Shown: positions 1 through 5,439 of the stretch, one piece after another
How positions within the stretch are numbered: the stretch's first letter is position 1
Layout: each line of letters starts with the position of its first letter
NCBI GenBank assembly: GCA_003551745.1
Contig: PUNI01000046.1
Span: 1-5,439, forward strand
Length of the DNA stretch: 5,439 bases
DNA from: Paracoccaceae bacterium
Lineage (GTDB): Bacteria; Pseudomonadota; Alphaproteobacteria; Rhodobacterales; Rhodobacteraceae
Reading direction: 5' to 3'
The notes under the pieces: generated by a model
Database searches by the model: none
What the model was told of the DNA's origin: nothing
Seen by the model: the letters and a program-made list of their open reading frames with translations, nothing else
Program-made: the position numbers and the translations under genes

Positions 1-132
1 CCAGCTGAAGAGTCCGCGGTCGTGCAGGGCAACCGTCAACGCGAAGACCTGCGCCTGCCAGGGCTCGGCGAAGGGCCGGGCGTCGTGGCCGGGATCGGGG
101 ATCGGGCCGGGACTCTGGTCAGGCGGGCTCAA
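1..132 (-). CDS. Nitrile hydratase activator / accessory protein, N-terminal part (cut by window edge)
   Basis: This is the first 44 codons of the accessory protein that usually follows the beta subunit in cobalt nitrile hydratase operons. In that family it acts in the cytoplasm as a chaperone that binds the alpha subunit, helps insert cobalt and promotes cysteine oxidation by subunit swapping. The visible protein starts with a Pro/Asp-rich stretch ([16 protein letters not shown]), followed by the family hallmark PFAEPWQAQVFALTV and then ALHDRGLFSW, where the window ends in frame. I chose the TTG at 132-130 because GGGAG lies seven bases upstream (140-144). This start overlaps the beta stop by 14 bases. 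An in-frame ATG at 150-148 would add six residues (MPGRAT) but has no clear ribosome site. The family call is confident. The start is less certain, and the C-terminal half is not visible. Confidence 0.85.
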   Translation of the reverse strand, partial: MSPPDQSPGPIPDPGHDARPFAEPWQAQVFALTVALHDRGLFSW

Positions 133-775
133 GGTAGCTCTCCCAGGCATCGACCGAGACCGCGTCGGCGGGGTCGGCCTCTGGCCCCCAGAGATCTTGG
201 GCGGCAAACACGACGGTATAGAGCCGCTGCGGCGCCTCACCCCGGCCATGGGCGTTCGCGTCGGGAAAGACGAAGCCGCCGCGGTCGGCCTCGACCGTGC
301 CGATGCGGCCCTGCACGTAGCGGGGCAGCCGGTTGTGGCCCCGGGTGTCGAGCACCCGTGCCCGAACCCGGTCGCCGGCCCGGAAGCGGGGCGGCGTGTC
401 GATCGCGCGGTCGCTGGGTCCGCCGCGGGCCAGCGTGGCGGGCACCCGGTCGGCGGCGAGGATCCCGTGCGGAGCGGCCGGTGCGGGCGGGGCGCTGCCG
501 GAAAGCTCTTCCGGGCTCACCAGCCCGTGGCGCAGCAGCAGCGCTTCCAGCCCGAGGATCCAGATCTCGTAGTAGCTGGAATTCAGATAGGTCTCGGTCG
601 GCAGGCTTTCCCGGGCATGGCGGCTTTCGTCGAGCGTCCAGAGCCCCAGCGCGCCGGCGCAGAGCGTGAGCCCCAACGCGCGTTCCTCCCAGCCCGCATG
701 GAACACGGGCGCGTCCGCCTCGGGCTGCACCGGGCCGAAGCCCGGCCGGCCGCCGAGGTCGTGCGGGCCGTTCAC
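119..775 (-). CDS. nthB: Nitrile hydratase beta subunit (cobalt-type enzyme)
   Basis: This 218-residue protein is the beta subunit of nitrile hydratase, which with alpha hydrates nitriles to amides in the cytoplasm. The length is normal for an unsplit beta subunit. The N-terminus [16 protein letters not shown] is the family signature. Next come [10 protein letters not shown] (residues 23-32), an Arg at residue 52 in DESRHARE, where family enzymes have an Arg contacting the oxidised alpha cysteines, and [10 protein letters not shown] (63-72). A Pro/Ala-rich linker covers about 93-105. The C-terminal barrel-like domain holds FRAGDRVR (131-138), GHNRLPRY (146-153), [12 protein letters not shown] (169-180) and a DLWG motif near 194-197. 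The GTG start at 775-773 is set by the MNGPHDLGG motif and overlaps the alpha stop codon by four bases (GTGA). No strong ribosome site precedes it, so translation is probably coupled to alpha. The frame stays open upstream to 1453, but that part is a shadow of alpha. Confidence 0.95.
   Translation of the reverse strand: MNGPHDLGGRPGFGPVQPEADAPVFHAGWEERALGLTLCAGALGLWTLDESRHARESLPTETYLNSSYYEIWILGLEALLLRHGLVSPEELSGSAPPAPAAPHGILAADRVPATLARGGPSDRAIDTPPRFRAGDRVRARVLDTRGHNRLPRYVQGRIGTVEADRGGFVFPDANAHGRGEAPQRLYTVVFAAQDLWGPEADPADAVSVDAWESYLEPA
140..144 (-). promoter_or_regulatory. Shine-Dalgarno site for the activator TTG start
   Basis: GGGAG on the minus strand ends seven bases before the TTG at 132-130. 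It lies inside the end of the beta-subunit gene. It is the main reason for preferring the TTG over the in-frame ATG at 150-148. Confidence 0.5.
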
Positions 776-1389
776 GGCGCCGACCCGGGGCTTCGGGCGA
801 GCCCGGTGCCGATCATGGCCTCGCGGGTGACGAGGCCGGCCAGGCGCTCCGCGCTCCAGCCCGCCGTGCCGGCGGGGCGCTGCGGGACGACGAGGTAGCG
901 CAGCTCGGCGGTGGAGTCCCAGACCCGGATGCGGGTGGTGGCGGGGAGGGTGAGGCCGAACTCGGCCAGCACCGCGCGGGGTTCGCGCACGGCGCGGGCG
1001 CGGTAGGGGGGCGACTTGTACCAGACCGGCGGCAGGCCGAGGACCGGCCACGGGTAGCAGGAGCAGAGCGTGCAGACGACGAGGTTGTGGGTGTCGTCGG
1101 TGTTGAAAACCGCCTGCATGTGCTCGCCCTGCCGGCCGGTGAAGCCCATCGAGGCGATCGCCGCGGTGGCGTCGCGGGCGAGCCAACCGGCGAATTCCGG
1201 GTCGGTCCAGGCGCGGGCGACAACGCTGGCGCCGTTCTGCGGGCCGACCCTGTGGGCATAGGTCTCGACGATGGCGTCGATGGCTGCGGGATCGACGAGC
1301 CCCTTGCCGACCAGCAGCGTCTCCAGCGCCTTCACCCGGGCGGTCATCGGGTCGAGATCGGTGTCGTGGTGGGGGTGATCGTGGGGCAT
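772..1389 (-). CDS. nthA: Nitrile hydratase alpha subunit, cobalt type
   Basis: This 205-residue protein is the catalytic, metal-binding subunit of nitrile hydratase. The metal claw is CTLCSC at residues 106-111 (bases 1057-1074). Cys106, Cys109, Ser110 and Cys111 would bind the low-spin metal; in the family the second and third cysteines are oxidised to sulfinate and sulfenate. Thr at the second position marks the cobalt type, since iron enzymes usually have Ser. Family stretches around it include [15 protein letters not shown] (47-61), [13 protein letters not shown] (85-97, Gln87), [15 protein letters not shown] (111-125) and [16 protein letters not shown] (134-149). [10 protein letters not shown] argues for nitrile hydratase rather than the gamma subunit of thiocyanate hydrolase. 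The N-terminus is His-rich ([13 protein letters not shown]). The ATG at 1389-1387 gives the normal family length and has GAGG nine bases upstream (1399-1402). The frame stays open to 1704, but that extension is not family-like. Confidence 0.97.
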   Translation of the reverse strand: MPHDHPHHDTDLDPMTARVKALETLLVGKGLVDPAAIDAIVETYAHRVGPQNGASVVARAWTDPEFAGWLARDATAAIASMGFTGRQGEHMQAVFNTDDTHNLVVCTLCSCYPWPVLGLPPVWYKSPPYRARAVREPRAVLAEFGLTLPATTRIRVWDSTAELRYLVVPQRPAGTAGWSAERLAGLVTREAMIGTGLARSPGSAP

Positions 1390-1398
1390 GCGCGTCAG

Positions 1399-1402
1399 CC
1401 TC
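1399..1402 (-). promoter_or_regulatory. Probable Shine-Dalgarno site for nitrile hydratase alpha
   Basis: GAGG on the minus strand lies nine bases before the ATG at 1389-1387. It sits 21 bases downstream of the large hairpin at 1424-1472, so the stem itself does not cover the site. Confidence 0.45.
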
Positions 1403-1423
1403 GGCGCTGGTGGAGGCGTGGGA

Positions 1424-1472
1424 GCGCCCCCTCGGACGCGCCCACCCGCCCACCCCGCGCCCGAGGGGGCGC
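1424..1472 (-). other. Large intergenic RNA hairpin with a G-quadruplex loop
   Basis: The arms are exact 12-base complements (1424-1435 and 1461-1472). They continue through position 1436/1460 and four more pairs (1437-1440 with 1456-1459). Position 1436/1460 is a G-U pair only in minus-strand RNA; in plus-strand RNA it would be an A-C mismatch. The minus transcript can therefore form an unbroken 17-bp stem around a 15-base loop. No U-tract follows, so it is not a standard intrinsic terminator. It lies between the AceE-like gene and nitrile hydratase alpha. It could stabilise an mRNA end, pause transcription, or attenuate expression; the sequence alone does not say which. Confidence 0.7.
1441..1456 (-). 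other. Perfect G-quadruplex motif in the hairpin loop
   Basis: The minus strand reads GGGGTGGGCGGGTGGG here: four G-runs separated by single bases T, C and T. Single-base loops are the arrangement known to favour very stable parallel quadruplexes in DNA and RNA. The 15 bases 1441-1455 are exactly the unpaired loop of the 17-bp stem, so a stem and a quadruplex could form together. The motif lies about 50 bases upstream of the nitrile hydratase alpha start. The plus strand is the matching C-rich, i-motif-like sequence. Folding is inferred, not shown. Confidence 0.65.
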
Positions 1473-1489
1473 GCCGCGCTGCGCGCGGC
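1473..1489 (-). other. Small GC hairpin abutting the large one
   Basis: GCCGCGC and GCGCGGC (1473-1479 and 1483-1489) form a 7-bp all-GC stem with a 3-base loop. It directly adjoins the large hairpin and lies 21 bases after the stop codon of the AceE-like gene. No T-run follows. In such GC-rich DNA a short palindrome may be chance, but the abutting pair looks organised. Confidence 0.5.
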
Positions 1490-1510
1490 AGGGGCGCGCG
1501 GTGGCGCCGG

Positions 1511-3904
1511 TCATTCGGCGGCCGCGTGCAGTGGACGGCCCGGCGTGATGCCGGCGGCGGCAGCGGCGATCGAGGCGGCATCGATCCCGTAGTGGCGGTA
1601 GAGGTCGCCGATCGTCCCGGTCTGGCCGAAATGCTCGACGCCGAGCGGCAGGGTGCGGTGTCCGGCCACCGCGCCGAGCCAGGCGAGCGTTGCCGGGTGG
1701 CCATCGATCACCGTGATCAGCGTGCAATGCGGCGGCAGGCCGTCGAGCAGCCGCTCGGCATGGCTGCGGGCGTCGGCATTGCCGCGGGCGCGGGCGCGGC
1801 GGGCTGCCGTCCAGCCCGCGTTGAGCCGGTCGGCCGAGGTGACCGCGAGCACGCCGATGTCGCGGGGCGTGCCTGCCAGTTGGCCGGCCGCCGCCACCGC
1901 CTCGGGCGCCACCGCGCCCTGATAGGCGATCACCACCTCGGCGTTCGGCCCGGGTTCGCGCAGCCAGTAGGCGCCGTCGATCACGCCGCGGGCGAACTCG
2001 GCATCGGCGAAGGGGTCCGCCCGTCGCAGCACCTGCTCCAGCGGCCGGGTCGAGAGCCTGAGATAGACCGATCCGCCGGTCTCGTCGCGCAGCCATGTCC
2101 GCTCGTCGGGGTCGCCCTCGCCGTCGCGCTGCAGATAGTCGAAGGCCCAGGCCATGATGATCGACAACTCGTCGAGGAAGGCCGGCTCGAAGCTCGCGAG
2201 CCCGTCCTGGCTCATCCCGATCAGCGGCGTGCCGATCGACTGGTGCGCGCCGCCCTCGGGCGCCAGCGTGACGCCCGACGGGGTGCCGACCAGCAGGAAC
2301 CGCGCGTCCTGATAACAGGCGTAGGTCAGCGCATCGAGGCCGCGGGCGACGAACGGGTCATAGACCGTCCCGACCGGGATCAGCCGTTCGCCGAAGAGCG
2401 CATGGGCCAGCCCTGCCGCCCCCAGCGCCAGCATCAGGTTCATCTCGGCGATGCCCAGTTCCAGATGCTGACCCGTCGGCGAGAAGGCCCATTTCTGCGC
2501 CGAGGGCACCCGCTCCTCGCGGAAGGTGTCGGCCTGCGGATCGCGGGCGAAAAGCCCGCGCCGGTTCACCCAGCCGCCGAGGTTGGTCGAGACCGTCACG
2601 TCGGGCGACATCGTGAGGAGCCGGTCGGCCATCGGCCCGCCGCCCCGCGCGATCTCGTCGAGGATCTTGCCGAACCCCGCCTGGGTGGAAAGCATCCGGT
2701 CACCCAGCCGCACCGGCTCGGGCGCGGGAATGACCGGCGCCGCGAAGCGCCGGGGGCCGCGGGCGAAGAAGGGCACGCGGGCGAGGAAGTCTCGCAACCC
2801 GTCGCGGTCGGGCACGGCGGCGAGGGGCTCCCACTCCTGCCCCTCGGCCACGCCCATCGCTGCCCGGAAGGCTTCCATCTGCGTCGGCGTCATCAGCCCG
2901 CCGTGGTTGTCCTTGTGGCCGGCAAGCGGCGTGCCCCAGCCCTTGATCGTATAGGCGAGGAAGACTGTGGGCCGGTCATCCGAGATGCCGTCGAAGGCGG
3001 CGCAGAGCGAGGGCAGGCAGTGGCCGCCGAGGTTTTCCATCAGCGCGGCCAGTTCCGCGTCGGAACGGCGATCGAGAAGCGCCGTGACGTCGCCCTGATC
3101 GCCGATGTCGTCCATCAGCCGTTGCCGCCAGGCGGCCCCGCCCTGGAAGGTCAGCGCGGAGTAGAGCGCATTGGGGCAGGCGTCGATCCAGCCCTTGAGC
3201 CGGTCGCCGCCCGGTTCGGCGAAGGCGGCCTGCTGCAGCGCGCCGTATTTCAGCCGCACCACGCGCCAGCCGAAGGCGGCGAAGATTGCCTCGATCCGCG
3301 CCCAGAGCCCCTCGCGCACCACGCCGTCGAGGCTCTGGCGGTTGTAGTCGATCACCCACCAGAGGTTGCGGATGTCGTGCTTCCAGCCCTCCTGCAGCGC
3401 CTCGTAGATGTTGCCCTCGTCAAGCTCGGCATCGCCGATCAGCGCCACCATCCGCCCCTCGAGGCCGGAGCCCCAGCCATGGGCGCGGATGTAATCCTGC
3501 ACAAGGCTCGCGAACATCGGCATCGCCGCGCCAAGGCCGACCGAGCCGGTGGAGAAATCGACGTCGTCGCTGTCCTTGGTGCGCGAGGGATAGCTCTGCG
3601 CCCCGCCCCAGCCGCGGAAGGCTTCCAGCTTCTCGCGGCTCTGGTTGCCCATCAGATACTGGATGGCGTGGAACACCGGGGCGGCATGGGGCTTCACGGC
3701 AACCCGGTCCTCGGGGCGCAGCACATGGAAATACAGCGCGGTCATGATGGCCGCCATCGAGGCGCAGCTTGCCTGATGTCCGCCCACCTTCACCTCGCCG
3801 TCCGTCTTCGGCCGAATGTGGTTGGCGTGGTGGATCGTCCAGCACGAGAGCCACAGCAGCCGCCGGTGCAGGGTTTCGAGATGCGCGGCGTCGGTGTCGG
3901 ACAT
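1511..3904 (-). CDS. AceE-like / transketolase-family thiamine-diphosphate enzyme
   Basis: This 797-residue protein belongs to the family of homodimeric pyruvate dehydrogenase E1 and transketolase. The first ThDP domain covers about 30-350: GGHQAS (His43), KPHAAP (His73), STGSVGLG (118-125), the cofactor/Mg motif GDAELDEGN (157-165) with Asn188, and KDNHGG (His334). The second, pyrimidine-binding domain runs about 400-600 and has LELGIAEMN, where Glu487 is the likely cofactor-activating Glu, and GGAHQS (His554). A transketolase C-terminal domain fills about 630-797. By eye it follows AceE order, but AceE has about 887 residues. Here GGHQ comes at residue 41, about 60 residues earlier than the matching SGHIG in E. 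coli AceE, so the N-terminal segment that binds E2 in AceE is mostly missing. GDA replaces GDG. No E2 or E3 gene is visible. The substrate is therefore uncertain: a 2-oxo acid or a ketose phosphate. The ATG start has AGGAGG eight bases upstream. Confidence 0.88.
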   Translation of the reverse strand: MSDTDAAHLETLHRRLLWLSCWTIHHANHIRPKTDGEVKVGGHQASCASMAAIMTALYFHVLRPEDRVAVKPHAAPVFHAIQYLMGNQSREKLEAFRGWGGAQSYPSRTKDSDDVDFSTGSVGLGAAMPMFASLVQDYIRAHGWGSGLEGRMVALIGDAELDEGNIYEALQEGWKHDIRNLWWVIDYNRQSLDGVVREGLWARIEAIFAAFGWRVVRLKYGALQQAAFAEPGGDRLKGWIDACPNALYSALTFQGGAAWRQRLMDDIGDQGDVTALLDRRSDAELAALMENLGGHCLPSLCAAFDGISDDRPTVFLAYTIKGWGTPLAGHKDNHGGLMTPTQMEAFRAAMGVAEGQEWEPLAAVPDRDGLRDFLARVPFFARGPRRFAAPVIPAPEPVRLGDRMLSTQAGFGKILDEIARGGGPMADRLLTMSPDVTVSTNLGGWVNRRGLFARDPQADTFREERVPSAQKWAFSPTGQHLELGIAEMNLMLALGAAGLAHALFGERLIPVGTVYDPFVARGLDALTYACYQDARFLLVGTPSGVTLAPEGGAHQSIGTPLIGMSQDGLASFEPAFLDELSIIMAWAFDYLQRDGEGDPDERTWLRDETGGSVYLRLSTRPLEQVLRRADPFADAEFARGVIDGAYWLREPGPNAEVVIAYQGAVAPEAVAAAGQLAGTPRDIGVLAVTSADRLNAGWTAARRARARGNADARSHAERLLDGLPPHCTLITVIDGHPATLAWLGAVAGHRTLPLGVEHFGQTGTIGDLYRHYGIDAASIAAAAAGITPGRPLHAAAE

Positions 3905-3912
3905 GGGCCGTT

Positions 3913-3918
3913 CCTCCT
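3913..3918 (-). promoter_or_regulatory. Strong Shine-Dalgarno site for the AceE-like gene
   Basis: A perfect AGGAGG on the minus strand lies eight bases before the ATG at 3904-3902. It fixes the start of the thiamine enzyme and is the best ribosome site in the window, suggesting efficient, independent initiation of this gene. Confidence 0.8.
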
Positions 3919-3934
3919 GCGCTGAGGGTAGGCC

Positions 3935-3951
3935 GGCAGCGACCGGCTGCC
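3935..3951 (-). other. Short inverted repeat between transporter and AceE-like genes
   Basis: GGCAGC and GCTGCC (3935-3940 and 3946-3951) can form a 6-bp stem with a 5-base loop in the 57-base gap after the transporter stop. No T-run follows on the minus strand, so it is not a convincing terminator. No promoter-like hexamers are visible in the gap, which fits read-through from the transporter gene. It could be chance. Confidence 0.3.
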
Positions 3952-3961
3952 AAGCGCGGGC

Positions 3962-5439
<1,478 letters not shown>

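Noticed and set aside
91..111. A plus-strand G-quadruplex motif (four G-runs spaced by ATC, ATC and CC).
   Set aside because: It lies inside coding sequence on the non-mRNA strand and is explained by the repeated Pro-Ile-Pro-Asp-Pro codons of the activator N-terminus. It has no enclosing stem.
22..898. Plus-strand open frames opposite the nitrile hydratase beta gene.
   Set aside because: They are low-complexity Arg/Gly/Pro/Ala frames with no family motif, antisense to a confident gene.
1057..1074. Iron-type nitrile hydratase.
   Set aside because: The claw is CTLCSC, with Thr typical of cobalt enzymes, whereas iron enzymes usually have CSLCSC.
772..1389. Thiocyanate hydrolase gamma subunit instead of nitrile hydratase alpha.
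   Set aside because: The region after the metal claw reads [14 protein letters not shown], as in nitrile hydratases, and a full-length single-chain beta subunit plus an activator follow.
1424..1489. Rho-independent terminator between the AceE-like gene and nitrile hydratase.
   Set aside because: The stems are strong, but the sequence after them on the minus strand (GCTCCCACGCC) has no T-run, so a standard intrinsic terminator is not supported.
772..1704. A longer alpha-subunit frame starting at 1704.
   Set aside because: The extra 105 residues are compositionally biased, overlap the AceE-like gene and run through the hairpin region. The ATG at 1389 gives the normal family length and has a ribosome site.
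1388..3925. An 845-codon open frame on the plus strand opposite the AceE-like gene.
   Set aside because: It is a mirror frame produced by very high GC at third codon positions. It is rich in Arg, Gly, His and Pro, shows no recognisable domain, and lies antisense to a gene with clear family motifs.

Overview
The window looks like a piece of a high-GC (roughly 70 % by eye) proteobacterial chromosome or large plasmid. An alphaproteobacterium is the most likely host, judged from base composition and protein style; no marker gene fixes this. Every gene I can support lies on the minus strand, so transcription runs from position 5439 towards position 1. The genes are packed tightly in one direction and probably form an operon or two linked transcription units.

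In transcription order the window holds: (1) the 3' part of a fused two-domain ATPase of a peptide/glutathione-type (Dpp/Opp/GsiA-like) ABC importer, cut off by the right edge (3962-5439); (2) a 57-base gap with a good Shine-Dalgarno site; (3) a 797-residue thiamine-diphosphate enzyme resembling homodimeric pyruvate dehydrogenase E1 (AceE) and transketolase, but without most of the N-terminal segment of AceE (1511-3904); (4) a 121-base gap with two abutting GC-rich hairpins, the larger of which has a loop that is a perfect G-quadruplex motif on the mRNA strand; (5) the alpha subunit (772-1389) and (6) beta subunit (119-775) of a cobalt-type nitrile hydratase; (7) the first 44 codons of the nitrile hydratase activator/accessory protein, cut off by the left edge (1-132).

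The last three genes form a classical alpha-beta-activator cassette for making amides from nitriles. Their frames overlap (4 bases, then 14 bases) and the second and third use GTG and TTG starts, which suggests translational coupling. No amidase, the usual next enzyme, is visible. The presence of an AceE-like enzyme and a peptide-type importer upstream suggests, as inference only, a catabolic module that imports a small substrate, but the substrate and any metabolic link cannot be read from the sequence.

The most unusual signal is the structured intergenic element at 1424-1489. In the minus-strand transcript it can form a 17-bp stem (one G-U pair) closing on a 15-base loop, GGGTGGGCGGGTGGG, about 50 bases upstream of the nitrile hydratase alpha start codon. 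It may separate or tune expression of the enzyme genes on its two sides.
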